From assembly GCF_002086485.1 (NCBI RefSeq), contig NZ_MVHF01000027.1, forward strand, positions 40,163 to 104,162: a stretch of 64,000 nt of DNA, in the 5' to 3' direction. Below are positions 16,433 to 25,018 of this stretch, piece by piece. Each line of letters opens with the position of its first letter. Position 1 is the first letter of the stretch. Both the position numbers and the translations under genes were made by a program. The notes beneath the pieces were generated by a model that searched no databases, was not told where the DNA came from, and saw only the letters and a list, made by a program, of their open reading frames with translations. The stretch is from Mycobacterium aquaticum (GTDB taxonomy: Bacteria; Actinomycetota; Actinomycetes; Mycobacteriales; Mycobacteriaceae).

Positions 16433-17758
16433 GTGCTTTCGGCTTTCATCTCATCGCTGCGGACGGCCGACCTCAGACGCAAGATCCTGTTCACGTTGGG
16501 CCTGGTGATCCTGTACCGCGTCGGTGCGTCGATCCCGTCTCCCGGGGTGAACTACCCGAACGTGCAGAAATGCATCGAGCAGGTCAGCGGGGGTGACTCG
16601 GCGCAGATCTACTCGCTGATCAACCTGTTCTCCGGCGGCGCACTGCTGCAATTGACCGTGTTCGCGGTCGGCGTGATGCCCTACATCACCGCCAGCATCA
16701 TCGTGCAGCTGCTGGTCGTGGTGATCCCGCGGTTCGAGCAGCTGCAGAAGGAAGGGCAGGCCGGCCAGGCCAAGATGACGCAGTACACGCGTTATCTGTC
16801 GATCGCGCTGGCCATCCTGCAGGCCACCAGCATCGTGGCGCTGGCCGCCAACGGTGGCCTGCTGCAGGGCTGCTCGCTGAACATCATCCAGGACAGCTCG
16901 ATCTTCGGATTGATCGTCATCGTGCTGGTGATGACCGCGGGTGCCGCCCTGGTCATGTGGATGGGTGAGCTGGTCACCGAGCGCGGCATCGGCAACGGCA
17001 TGTCCCTGCTGATCTTCGCCGGTATCGCCGCCCGCATCCCGTCCGAGGGCAAGACCATCCTGGACAGCCGCGGCGGCCTGGTCTTCACCGCCGTCTGTGC
17101 GGCCGCGCTGGCCATCATCATCGGCGTGGTGTTCGTCGAGCAGGGGCAGCGCCGCATCCCGGTGCAATACGCCAAGCGCATGGTCGGCCGCAAGATGTAC
17201 GGCGGAACGTCCACCTACCTGCCGCTGAAGGTCAACCAGGCCGGCGTCATCCCGGTCATCTTCGCGTCCTCGCTGATCTACATACCGCATCTGATCACCC
17301 AGCTGATCCGCAGCGGGAACCCCAATGGCGGCAGTGGCTGGTGGGACAAGTTCGTAGCCAACTATCTGACGAATCCCGCCGACCCTGTCTACATCGCCAT
17401 CTACTTCGGCCTGATCATCTTCTTCACGTACTTCTACGTGTCGATCACGTTCAACCCGGACGAGCGCGCCGACGAGATGAAGAAGTTCGGTGGCTTCATC
17501 CCCGGTATTCGGCCGGGTAAGCCGACCGCGGACTATCTGCGTTATGTGCTGAGCCGGATCACCCTGCCGGGCTCGATCTACCTCGGCGTGATCGCAGTTC
17601 TGCCGAACCTGTTCCTGGAGATCGGCAATACCGGGACGGTACAGAATCTGCCGTTCGGCGGAACTGCGGTTCTCATCATGATTGGCGTCGGGTTGGATAC
17701 CGTCAAACAGATCGAGAGCCAGCTCATGCAACGCAACTACGAAGGGTTCCTGAAGTGA
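16433..17758 (+). CDS. secY: Preprotein translocase subunit SecY
   Basis: A 441-residue, ten-helix core channel of the Sec translocon in the plasma membrane. It starts MLSAFISSLRTADLRRKILF, contains the plug and TM2 region (SIPSPGVNYPNVQ), and has the cytosolic loop motif GQRRIPVQYAKR and NPDERADEMKKFGGFIPGIRPG typical of SecY. The GTG at 16433 follows an AGGAGGAA ribosome site. It leads a tightly overlapping secY-adk-map operon (GTGA overlaps), the standard end of the spc operon. Here it is separated from the upstream ribosomal genes by the methyltransferase block, as in M. tuberculosis. Confidence 0.97.
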   Translation: MLSAFISSLRTADLRRKILFTLGLVILYRVGASIPSPGVNYPNVQKCIEQVSGGDSAQIYSLINLFSGGALLQLTVFAVGVMPYITASIIVQLLVVVIPRFEQLQKEGQAGQAKMTQYTRYLSIALAILQATSIVALAANGGLLQGCSLNIIQDSSIFGLIVIVLVMTAGAALVMWMGELVTERGIGNGMSLLIFAGIAARIPSEGKTILDSRGGLVFTAVCAAALAIIIGVVFVEQGQRRIPVQYAKRMVGRKMYGGTSTYLPLKVNQAGVIPVIFASSLIYIPHLITQLIRSGNPNGGSGWWDKFVANYLTNPADPVYIAIYFGLIIFFTYFYVSITFNPDERADEMKKFGGFIPGIRPGKPTADYLRYVLSRITLPGSIYLGVIAVLPNLFLEIGNTGTVQNLPFGGTAVLIMIGVGLDTVKQIESQLMQRNYEGFLK

Positions 17759-18300
17759 GAGTCGTTCTACTCGGACCGCCCGGCGCGGGCAAAGGCACAC
17801 AGGCCGAGAAGCTGTCCGAGAAGCTCGGCATCCCGCAAATCTCCACCGGGGACCTCTTCCGCAAGAACATCGGCGACGGCACGCCCCTGGGCGTCGAGGC
17901 CAAGCGTTACCTCGACGCGGGTGACCTGGTTCCGGCTGAGCTGACGAATCGCCTGGTAGAGGACCGGATCGACCAGCCGGACGCGGCCGGCGGGTTCATC
18001 CTCGACGGCTACCCGCGCTCGGTCGAGCAGGCCCGCGCACTGCACGACATGCTCGAGGCCCGTAACACCAAGATCGATGCCGTGCTGGAGTTCGCGGTCT
18101 CCGAGGACGAGCTGCTCGCCCGGCTCAAGGGCCGCGGCCGCGCCGACGACACCGAAGAGGTCATCCACAACCGGATGAAGGTCTACCGCGAGGAGACCGA
18201 GCCGTTGCTGGAGTACTACGGCGACGAGGTCAAGACCGTCGCAGCGGTGGGCGCCCTCGACGAGGTGTTCGCCCGCGCCCTGAGCGCGCTCGGTCGGTGA
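17755..18300 (+). CDS. adk: Adenylate kinase
   Basis: A 181-residue adenylate kinase catalysing ATP + AMP to 2 ADP in the cytosol. The P-loop GPPGAGKGT is at residues 7-15; the AMP-site ISTGDLFR and GYPRSVEQA motifs and the DDTEEVIHNRMKVYREET lid-flanking helix follow. The length equals that of the short mycobacterial enzyme, which lacks the long zinc-type LID insertion. The GTG start overlaps the secY stop (GTGA) and its own stop overlaps the map start in the same way. Confidence 0.97.
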   Translation: MRVVLLGPPGAGKGTQAEKLSEKLGIPQISTGDLFRKNIGDGTPLGVEAKRYLDAGDLVPAELTNRLVEDRIDQPDAAGGFILDGYPRSVEQARALHDMLEARNTKIDAVLEFAVSEDELLARLKGRGRADDTEEVIHNRMKVYREETEPLLEYYGDEVKTVAAVGALDEVFARALSALGR

Positions 18301-19094
18301 TCTCCCTGCCGGGGCTGCGCAGCCGTAAGGTCGTCGCGCAGCGCAGCGCAGGAGAACTCGACGCCATGGAAGTCGCGGGCGCGCTCGTCGCGTCCGCGCT
18401 GCGCGCGGTTCAGGCCGCGGCCGCGCCGGGCGTCAGCACACTTGAGCTCGACCGGATTGCCGAATCCGTCATCCGCGACGGTGGCGGCATCCCATCGTTC
18501 CTCGGCTATCACGGCTTCCCGGCCAGCATCTGTGCATCGGTCAATGACCGTGTGGTACACGGCATCCCGTCGGCCGGCGAGGTGCTGGCCGCCGGCGATC
18601 TGGTCTCGATCGACTGCGGCGCGATCGTCGACGGCTGGCACGGCGACTCAGCCGTCACCTTCGGCATCGGGCCCCTGATCGACGCCGACGAGGCCCTGTC
18701 CGAGGCCACCAAAGCCGCCATGGAGGCCGGGATCGCCGCGATGCTTCCCGGCAACCGGCTCACCGACGTCTCGCACGCCATAGAGGTCGAGACCCACGCC
18801 GCGGAGGCCCGGCACGACCGCAAATACGGAATCGTCGCAGGCTACGGCGGGCACGGTATCGGCAGGCAAATGCACATGGACCCGTTCCTGCCCAACGAGG
18901 GTTCCCCCGGGCGCGGGCCCTATCTGGCTGTCGGATCCGTGCTGGCCATCGAGCCCATGCTGACCTTGGGCACCACCAAGACCGTGGTGCTGGAGGACGA
19001 GTGGACCGTCATCACCGCCGACGGGACCCGCGCTGCGCACTGGGAACACACCGTGGCCGTGACCGAGGACGGGCCCCGGATCCTCACCCGCTGA
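18297..19094 (+). CDS. map: Methionine aminopeptidase, type I
   Basis: A 265-residue type I methionine aminopeptidase that removes the initiator Met from nascent proteins. Metal ligands and substrate-site motifs are visible: HGIPS, VSIDCGAIVDGWHGD (two Asp ligands), GYGGHGIGRQMHMDP (His ligand), AIEPMLTLG (Glu ligand) and the final Glu in EDEWTVITAD. There is no N-terminal SH3-type extension, so it corresponds to the mycobacterial MapA type. The GTG start overlaps adk by four bases. It ends the operon; a 117-bp gap with a SigL-like promoter follows. Confidence 0.95.
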   Translation: MISLPGLRSRKVVAQRSAGELDAMEVAGALVASALRAVQAAAAPGVSTLELDRIAESVIRDGGGIPSFLGYHGFPASICASVNDRVVHGIPSAGEVLAAGDLVSIDCGAIVDGWHGDSAVTFGIGPLIDADEALSEATKAAMEAGIAAMLPGNRLTDVSHAIEVETHAAEARHDRKYGIVAGYGGHGIGRQMHMDPFLPNEGSPGRGPYLAVGSVLAIEPMLTLGTTKTVVLEDEWTVITADGTRAAHWEHTVAVTEDGPRILTR

Positions 19095-19165
19095 TCTCCG
19101 CATCAGCAATCGCCCGGCGTGATGTTCCCCGAACTGTCACGCACATGCGGGCGCAAAGGTCTAAT

Positions 19166-19193
19166 TGAACTGGATCACCACCAACGTCGTATC
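19166..19193 (+). promoter_or_regulatory. Candidate SigL-type autoregulatory promoter of sigL
   Basis: The -35 element TGAACT at 19166-19171 and -10 element CGTATC at 19188-19193 are separated by exactly 16 bases. This is one mismatch per box from the TGAACC-N16-CGTGTC form I recall for M. tuberculosis SigL, and the same exact form occurs at 20472-20499. The -10 ends 18 bases before the sigL ATG, which has a GGAGG ribosome site. ECF sigma genes are usually autoregulated, so position and spacing agree. Confidence 0.75.
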
Positions 19194-19211
19194 TAAGACG
19201 GAGGTTGGTTA

Positions 19212-19727
19212 ATGGACGATCCGGAGGCCGCCATGATGCGGGGGCTCTACGATGAGCATGCCGCGGCCTTGTGGCGATACGCGTTGCGCCTCACCGGCGA
19301 CCAGGCGCGCGCCGAGGACGTGGTGCAGGAGACGCTGCTGCGCGCCTGGCGACATCCCGATGTCACCGCGGATACCGACCGGTCGGCAAGGGCTTGGCTG
19401 TTCACGGTGGCGCGGAACATGATTATCGATGAACGCCGCAGCGCCCGGTTCCGCAACGAGACGGGTGTTCCGGACCCAGAACTGGTGGCCGACCACGCCG
19501 CCCCTGACCAGGTGGACACCGCATTGGACCGGTTGTTGCTGAGCACCGCACTCAGTCAACTGTCCGAGGAGCATCGGGCCGTGGTGCGTCGCGCCTATTA
19601 CCAGGGCTGGACCACCACACAGATCGCGGCCGACCTTCAGATACCCGAGGGCACTGTGAAGTCGCGGCTGCATTACGCCGTTCGCGCATTACGACTCAAC
19701 TTGCAAGAAATGGGGGTGACACGATGA
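19212..19727 (+). CDS. sigL: ECF RNA polymerase sigma factor SigL
   Basis: A 171-residue ECF sigma factor with only regions 2 and 4. Region 2 shows LWRYALRLTGDQARAEDVVQ, ETLLRAWRHP and RAWLFTVARNMIIDERRS. Region 4 shows LSEEHRAVVRRAYYQGWTTT, QIAADLQIPEGTVKSRLHYA. It directs RNA polymerase to SigL promoters and is held inactive by the membrane anti-sigma factor encoded next (stop/start overlap ATGA). The secY-adk-map-sigL-rslA order is that of M. tuberculosis Rv0732-Rv0736, which supports the name. A SigL-like promoter lies directly upstream. Confidence 0.93.
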   Translation: MDDPEAAMMRGLYDEHAAALWRYALRLTGDQARAEDVVQETLLRAWRHPDVTADTDRSARAWLFTVARNMIIDERRSARFRNETGVPDPELVADHAAPDQVDTALDRLLLSTALSQLSEEHRAVVRRAYYQGWTTTQIAADLQIPEGTVKSRLHYAVRALRLNLQEMGVTR

Positions 19728-20458
19728 CGCAGTTCGGTGCACCCCGCATTGATCCTGTGGATGGCGACCGCTACCTCACCTGGGACGCGGCCTATGTCCT
19801 CGGCTCATTGACGAGCACCGAGCGCCGTGAGTACGAAGGCCATCTCGCGGGATGCGAGCGGTGCCGCGCAGCTGTCGCTGAGCTCAGCGGCATGCCGGCG
19901 CTGCTGGCCCTGCTCGACTTCGACGATGTGCGTGCGCTCGATGAGGAGCAGCCCGATCCACCGCTTCGACCCGAAGTGCTGGAGTCGGTGCTCGCCAAGG
20001 TCAGCTGGCGGCGGCGCCGGTCCCGGTGGGTGACCTCGGCCGCTGTCGGGTTGGCGGCTGCCCTGCTGGCAGTCGGTCTCGTCGTCGCGATCCGCCCCGA
20101 GACGTTCGGTCTGCACACCGGCACCGGGGAGCAGCAGACCGCTCAGATGCTCCAGATGTCCAAAGTGTCGGAGACCCCGATCAACGCCAGCATTGCATTG
20201 AGCAGCTACGCGTGGGGTACCCGGATCGACATGGCGTGCACCTACGGGGACTGGGGCAACAAGGATGCGCCGCCGCAGAACCTCGGCATGGTGGTGGTCG
20301 GCCGTGACGGAACTCACACCGAGGTCGCGACATGGCTCGGATTGTCCGGTGCGACGGCCCTGCCCAGCGGAAACACGACATTGCCGATCAACGAAATCGC
20401 TGCGGTGCAAATGGTTTCGTCGCCCGATGGAAAAGTCCTACTTGAGAAAACCCTGTAA
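19724..20458 (+). CDS. rslA: Anti-sigma-L factor RslA (zinc-binding ASD, membrane-anchored)
   Basis: A 244-residue anti-sigma factor. The N-terminal cytoplasmic domain carries the zinc motif His40-x3-Cys44-x2-Cys47 (GHLAGCERC). In M. tuberculosis RslA, oxidation of this site frees SigL. A single membrane helix (WVTSAAVGLAAALLAVGLVV) lies near residues 103-122 and an extracytoplasmic domain of about 120 residues follows. The ATG overlaps the sigL stop, so the pair is made together. The outer domain ends with a typical small beta-rich anti-sigma C-terminus (AAVQMVSSPDGKVLLEKTL). Confidence 0.92.
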   Translation: MTQFGAPRIDPVDGDRYLTWDAAYVLGSLTSTERREYEGHLAGCERCRAAVAELSGMPALLALLDFDDVRALDEEQPDPPLRPEVLESVLAKVSWRRRRSRWVTSAAVGLAAALLAVGLVVAIRPETFGLHTGTGEQQTAQMLQMSKVSETPINASIALSSYAWGTRIDMACTYGDWGNKDAPPQNLGMVVVGRDGTHTEVATWLGLSGATALPSGNTTLPINEIAAVQMVSSPDGKVLLEKTL

Positions 20459-20471
20459 ATCCGGCTGCCGG

Positions 20472-20499
20472 TGAACCGTGCCCCCGCCCGGGCCGTGTC
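20472..20499 (+). promoter_or_regulatory. Candidate SigL promoter of the ThDP/KAS III operon
   Basis: TGAACC (20472-20477), a 16-base spacer, then CGTGTC (20494-20499). This is an exact match to the M. tuberculosis SigL promoter form as I recall it. It lies in the 70-bp gap between rslA and the ThDP-enzyme gene, 29 bases before that ATG. Together with the near match before sigL it indicates that the following four-gene operon belongs to the SigL regulon. Confidence 0.82.
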
Positions 20500-20528
20500 A
20501 CTAGGCAGAACCGGAAGGCAGGTGGAAT

Positions 20529-22238
20529 ATGGCCAGCAGGCACCGAGTGGTCGACCACATCGTCGGCCACCTGGCGGCGAGCGGGGTCTCCCACATCTTC
20601 GGCGTCGACGGCGCCAACATCGAAGATCTCTATGATGCGGCGCACTTTCGCGACGACATCACCGCAGTACTGGCCAAACACGAATTCTCCGCAGCCGCAA
20701 TGGCTGACGGCTACAGCCGCAGCGGGGCGGGGATCGGTGTGGTCGCCGCCACATCGGGTGGCGGTTGCCTGAACGCCGTGCCCGGCCTGGGAGAGTCACT
20801 GGCCAGCCGAGTTCCGGTCCTGGCCTTGATCGGTCAGGCCCCGACGGCGCTCGACGGACGCGGGGCCTTCCAGGACACCAGCGGACGCAACGGTGCCATG
20901 GACGCCCACGCCCTGTTCTCGGCGGTGTCGGTGTACTGCCGCCGAGTGGTCACCGCTCGAGACATTCTCACGGCACTGCCCGAGGCGCTGGCCGCGGCCC
21001 GCACCGGTGGACCAGCGGTGTTGCTGCTGCCCAAGGACATCCAACAGGCCGACCTGGGTGAACCCGTCACCAACGGCAAGGTGAACGGAATGCACGTGGG
21101 CGCACAGCTTTCCGATCCCGGTGCACTCGCCACGGCGCTGCGGGAGGCGGCCGGACCGATCACCATCATCGCCGGGGAGCAGGTGGCCAGGGACGACGCC
21201 AGAGCCGAGCTCGAGCGGCTGCGGGCCACACTGCGGGCGCGCATCGCCACGGTGCCCGACGCCAAGGACGTCGCTGGCACCCCTGGCCTCGGATCGTCCT
21301 CTGCGCTGGGGGTGTCCGGTGTGATGGGCCATCCCGGCGTCGCCACCGCGGTGGCGCGCAGCGCGTTGTGCCTGCTGGTGGGCACCCGCATGACCGTCAC
21401 CGCGCGGGCGGGTCTCGACGACGTATTGGGCACGGTCCCGACCTATTCGATCGGTTCGGCCGCACCGTACCTGCCGTGCACCCACGTGCACGCCGGCGAT
21501 CTGCGGGGATCGCTGGCCCTGCTGACGCAGGCACTGTCGGGCAATGGCAGACCCGCACACGTCCGGGTCCCGGATACGGTGCTGCGCAGCGAATTACGGC
21601 CGCCGCCGTACCACGGCCCGGGAGTCCGGTACCGCGATGCGATGGCCGTGCTCGACGACGTCCTGCCCGCCGGCACCGACATCGTCGTCGATGCAGGCAA
21701 CATCGGGGCGTCGGCCATCCACTACCTGCCGGCCCGGCGCGACGGCCGCTTCGTCGTCGCGCTCGGCATGGGTGGGATGGGATACAGCTTCGGTGCCGCG
21801 ATCGGCATGACCTTCGCCAGGGGCGCGCGCACCGTTGTGATTGCCGGGGACGGCTCATTCTTCATGCACGGCATGGAGATTCACACCGCATTGCAGTACC
21901 GGTTGCCTATCACCTTCCTGCTGTTCGACAACCACGCGCACGCCATGTGCGTGACCCGCGAGCAGACGTTCTACGGGGATCGCTACAGCTACAACCGGTT
22001 CGGGCCCAGCCACCTGGGGAACGGTCTGGCCGCGATGTTCCCCGGCCTCACCTCACTCGGCGTCGATGACCTCGGGCAATTGTCCGCCGCGTTGCAGTTG
22101 GCGCTGGACGACGACGGCCCGTCGGTCATCAGCGTCGAATGCTCCGCCGATGAAATCCCCCCGTTCGCAGCCTTTCTCAACAGATCCACCACGCCGCACA
22201 CCGAGGAGAACAGAACCCATGTCACTGCCCGCGCTTGA
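20529..22238 (+). CDS. Thiamine diphosphate-dependent enzyme (AHAS/benzoylformate decarboxylase-like)
   Basis: A 569-residue three-domain ThDP enzyme. The N-terminal PYR domain has the catalytic Glu52 in KHEFSAAAMADGYSR. A middle domain follows. The C-terminal PP domain has the ThDP-Mg motif starting GDGS at residues 440-443 and closing about 27 residues later in LLFDN. Such enzymes decarboxylate 2-keto acids and may ligate the resulting aldehyde-equivalent to an acceptor. A normal FAD-binding signature of acetolactate synthase is not evident. It leads an overlapping operon behind a SigL-type promoter. With a KAS III-like acyltransferase and an aminotransferase downstream, it may build an acyloin or amino-ketone unit; this is inference. 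Confidence 0.85.
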   Translation: MASRHRVVDHIVGHLAASGVSHIFGVDGANIEDLYDAAHFRDDITAVLAKHEFSAAAMADGYSRSGAGIGVVAATSGGGCLNAVPGLGESLASRVPVLALIGQAPTALDGRGAFQDTSGRNGAMDAHALFSAVSVYCRRVVTARDILTALPEALAAARTGGPAVLLLPKDIQQADLGEPVTNGKVNGMHVGAQLSDPGALATALREAAGPITIIAGEQVARDDARAELERLRATLRARIATVPDAKDVAGTPGLGSSSALGVSGVMGHPGVATAVARSALCLLVGTRMTVTARAGLDDVLGTVPTYSIGSAAPYLPCTHVHAGDLRGSLALLTQALSGNGRPAHVRVPDTVLRSELRPPPYHGPGVRYRDAMAVLDDVLPAGTDIVVDAGNIGASAIHYLPARRDGRFVVALGMGGMGYSFGAAIGMTFARGARTVVIAGDGSFFMHGMEIHTALQYRLPITFLLFDNHAHAMCVTREQTFYGDRYSYNRFGPSHLGNGLAAMFPGLTSLGVDDLGQLSAALQLALDDDGPSVISVECSADEIPPFAAFLNRSTTPHTEENRTHVTARA

Positions 22239-22899
22239 TGACATCACCGCCCACCGGGGCACCACCGAAGCCATGGACGGGCTCATCCGTATCGAAACGT
22301 CACCGAAAGAGCAGGCCACCCCGATCATCATGGAGATGATGCGGTCGGTGTACCCGCACGACGAGGTGTTCGGCGAGTACTGCACCGTCAACGACTACAT
22401 CGATTGCCCGCCAGAGGAACTGTTCGACTATTTGTCGGACACCCGCAGCCTGGAGGAGTGGACATACAGCCTGCGCGGATTCACCACCACCGACGAACCG
22501 GGCTTGTGGCTGGCGTACGACCGGCTCGGTGCCGGACCGACCGGGCCGGGAAGTGAGATCTACACCCGCACCGTGGCCAACCGCGAGGCGCTGACCGTCG
22601 ACTACCACTGTGCGTGGGATCAGGGCAAGCACCTGTGGATGATCTACCTGATGCGCATCGTCGACGCCCAGGTGGTGTTCGACAAGCCGGGATCTGTTGT
22701 GCTGTGGACGAATTGCCACCACCCGTTCTACGACAACAATCCGTACCCGGAGACCGCACCGCCCGGACGCCCCGTGTGGGTCGGCGACTTCTGGGACATG
22801 TTCGGGGCCGGTCACCTGCTCGAACTGCACAACCTCAAAGCGATCGCCGAGTACCGGCACCGCAACGGCCTGCCGGTCACCCCGGCCTGGATGAAATGA
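22219..22899 (+). CDS. SRPBCC-superfamily (START-like) protein
   Basis: A 226-residue protein with a START/Bet v1-like signature (VNDYIDCPPEELFDYLSDTR and SLEEWTYSLRGF, then a DYHCAWDQ strand and the long C-terminal helix ending the fold). SRPBCC proteins bind hydrophobic ligands and in biosynthetic clusters often act as cyclases or carriers. ATG 22219 has a GAGGAG ribosome site and overlaps the ThDP gene by 20 bp, so the two are coupled. The C-terminal WVGDFWDMFGAGHLLELHN segment is unlike polyketide cyclases that I know. Role in the operon is unknown. Confidence 0.65.
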   Translation: MSLPALDDITAHRGTTEAMDGLIRIETSPKEQATPIIMEMMRSVYPHDEVFGEYCTVNDYIDCPPEELFDYLSDTRSLEEWTYSLRGFTTTDEPGLWLAYDRLGAGPTGPGSEIYTRTVANREALTVDYHCAWDQGKHLWMIYLMRIVDAQVVFDKPGSVVLWTNCHHPFYDNNPYPETAPPGRPVWVGDFWDMFGAGHLLELHNLKAIAEYRHRNGLPVTPAWMK

Positions 22900-23933
22900 G
22901 CATGACGATGAGCGCAACCACCAAAACCGTCTCCCTGCTCGACGTGTCGACCTATCTGCCCGGGGAGCCGATCGGCGCCGAATACTACGCACAGTTCGCC
23001 GAATCCGACGAGCTGCGAGACAATCTCATGTTCCGGGCGCCCCGGTTTCGACACCACGTGGCGCCCGACGAGACCGCCATCGACATGGTCGAACGCGCCG
23101 CCGCGGGACTCATCGACCGGCACGGCCAGGATGCGGTGACCAGTGCCGACATCCTCATCACGCACACCCAGATGCCCGACATGCCGTTCTACGGCGGGGG
23201 CGGCGGCATGGCGCATCGCCTTGGCATGAAACCGAACTGGGTGATCGACTTGCACAACGGCGGCTGCGCGGCATTCGTGCTCGGACTCAAGCTGGCGCGC
23301 AACCTGCTGGCCTCCGGGGAGGGACGTACCGCGCTGATCGCCGTCGCGCAGAACGCCGCGGGCCAGATCTTCGACCAGGAGAGCATCCGACGCAAGGCCC
23401 AGTCCGCTGTGCCCGGTGACGGGGCCGCGGTGGGTCTGGTGGCGCTCTCGGACGTTTCGCCCATCTTGGATGTCGAGTGCCGCACCTACGGCGAGTTCGC
23501 CGGCGACATGACCATTGCCGTCGATCCGCCGCGCAAGTGGTGGGAGGCGGGTCCGGGGGAGGGGTGCATCGGGTTCACCGAGAGCAAAATCACCAAGGTG
23601 CTGGCCCGCGGCAACCGTCAGGTGCCCGAGGTTTCCTATGCGGTGTGTGATCGAATCGGGGTGTCGCCCAAGGACATCGACCTACTGGTGACCAACCAGC
23701 CCAACCGGGCGTTCCTGCGGAACTGGCGTGAGGCGCTTGAGCTGCCTCAGGAGCGGCATGTCGATACTTTCGACGAGTGCGGAAACCTTTTCGCCGCAGG
23801 CATTCCGGTGAACTTCGACCGCGCGGTGAGCACCGGTCGGATCGCGGCGGGGGACACTGTGCTGATGGCGGCGTTCGCGCACGCCGGCGACTTCGCCGGA
23901 GCAGCCGCCGTCTGCTGGGGCGGGCGCAACTGA
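22896..23933 (+). CDS. Ketoacyl-ACP synthase III-like acyltransferase with altered triad
   Basis: A 345-residue thiolase-fold protein of the KAS III (FabH) group, which transfers acyl groups through a cysteine. The nucleophile is Cys124 (NGGCAAFVLG). The usual PHQAN motif reads TNQPN, so the catalytic His is replaced by Asn267. The Asn of the GN motif remains (Asn297 in DECGNLFAAGIP). Without the His, normal decarboxylative condensation is doubtful; plain acyl transfer or a different condensation is more likely. The ATG at 22896 overlaps the previous stop (ATGA); two in-frame ATGs within four codons are alternatives. Third gene of the SigL-type operon. Confidence 0.8.
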   Translation: MSMTMSATTKTVSLLDVSTYLPGEPIGAEYYAQFAESDELRDNLMFRAPRFRHHVAPDETAIDMVERAAAGLIDRHGQDAVTSADILITHTQMPDMPFYGGGGGMAHRLGMKPNWVIDLHNGGCAAFVLGLKLARNLLASGEGRTALIAVAQNAAGQIFDQESIRRKAQSAVPGDGAAVGLVALSDVSPILDVECRTYGEFAGDMTIAVDPPRKWWEAGPGEGCIGFTESKITKVLARGNRQVPEVSYAVCDRIGVSPKDIDLLVTNQPNRAFLRNWREALELPQERHVDTFDECGNLFAAGIPVNFDRAVSTGRIAAGDTVLMAAFAHAGDFAGAAAVCWGGRN

Positions 23934-24967
23934 TGGCCACACCACCCGCCGCACTGCTCGGCGTGGTCGGTTCCATCCCCGATGCGGTCAACCCGTTGGC
24001 GTTGTCGCTCAACGAATATCCCTTTCCGCCATTGCCTGCCGTGCGATCGGCGATGGCCGCGTCGATCGATACCGCCAACCGGTACCCCGAGTTCCTGCCG
24101 CAGCGGCTGCGGTCGTTGATCGCCGGGCACGTCGGGGTGGCAGAGTCGCAGGTAGTTATCGGATCCGGCGCCACCGGCGTCACCATGCAGGTTCTGCACG
24201 CGGTCAGCAGTCCGGGCGACACCATGGTGATGGCGGCACCCACGTTCGACGGATTTCCGATCTTCGCGCAGATGGCCCGGTTACGGTCGGTGACGGTGCC
24301 GCTCGACCAGCACGGCCACCACGATCTCGATGCCATGGCCGAGGCCGCCGAGAATGCCAGGGTGGTGGTGGTCTGCCGACCGCACAATCCCACCGGAACC
24401 GTCGAACCGGCAGCCGACATCGAACGGTTCCTCACTCGGGTGCCACGGGACACCGTCGTACTGCTCGACGAGGCCTACGTCGAATTCCTGCCCGGTGAAC
24501 ACCGCATCGACGCGCCGAGCCTGGTCCGCCGGTTCGGCAATGTGGTGGTGGTACGGACCTTTTCGAAGGCCTACGGGCTGGCCGGGCTGCGGGTCGGATA
24601 CGGGTTCTGCGCTCCGGATCTCGGTCGCACGTTGTGGTCCATGCAACTGCCGTTCGGCACCCCGCTGAGCGGTCTCGTCGCAGTTGCCGCCTCATACGAC
24701 GCGGAAAGTCAACTCCGGCAGCGGATTCGGATGATCGCCGCGGAACGCCGCTACCTACAGCTGCGGTTGCGGTCGATGGGTCTCTACACCACCGAAGGGC
24801 AGGCCAACTTCGTCTACCTACCCGCCTGCGGGCGGCGCTGGCAGGCCGTGTTCGACGGTGCGGGCCTGCAGGTCCGGCACTACCCCGACGGTGGTGTGCG
24901 AATCACGGTGGGATCGCGGGAGTCGACGCGGGCGGTGCTGCGCGCGGTGCGGACGGCGATGCACTGA
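23933..24967 (+). CDS. PLP-dependent aminotransferase (HisC-like, fold type I)
   Basis: A 344-residue class I/II aminotransferase resembling histidinol-phosphate and aromatic aminotransferases. Seen: substrate-arm LSLNEYPFPPLP, SGATGVTMQ cofactor phosphate region, the Asn of PHNPTGTV, LLDEAYVEF with the PLP-stacking Asp and Tyr, the Schiff-base lysine Lys212 in FSKAYGLAGLRVGYG, and a C-terminal Arg in VRITVGSRE. It should be active. The ATG overlaps the KAS III-like stop (TGATG). As fourth gene of the operon it probably aminates, or supplies, the product of the ThDP/KAS III steps. It is not next to other histidine genes, so a housekeeping HisC role is unlikely. Confidence 0.85.
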   Translation: MATPPAALLGVVGSIPDAVNPLALSLNEYPFPPLPAVRSAMAASIDTANRYPEFLPQRLRSLIAGHVGVAESQVVIGSGATGVTMQVLHAVSSPGDTMVMAAPTFDGFPIFAQMARLRSVTVPLDQHGHHDLDAMAEAAENARVVVVCRPHNPTGTVEPAADIERFLTRVPRDTVVLLDEAYVEFLPGEHRIDAPSLVRRFGNVVVVRTFSKAYGLAGLRVGYGFCAPDLGRTLWSMQLPFGTPLSGLVAVAASYDAESQLRQRIRMIAAERRYLQLRLRSMGLYTTEGQANFVYLPACGRRWQAVFDGAGLQVRHYPDGGVRITVGSRESTRAVLRAVRTAMH

Positions 24968-25018
24968 GTTCGCCGCGCTGTTCGCACCGCGGGCAACGGT
25001 GATGCGGTATGAAGAAGC

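Noticed and set aside
16451..17800. 449-codon open frame on the minus strand opposite secY
   Set aside because: It mirrors secY codon by codon, has low-complexity His/Asp/Arg-rich composition and no ribosome site; it is an antisense shadow of a GC-rich gene.
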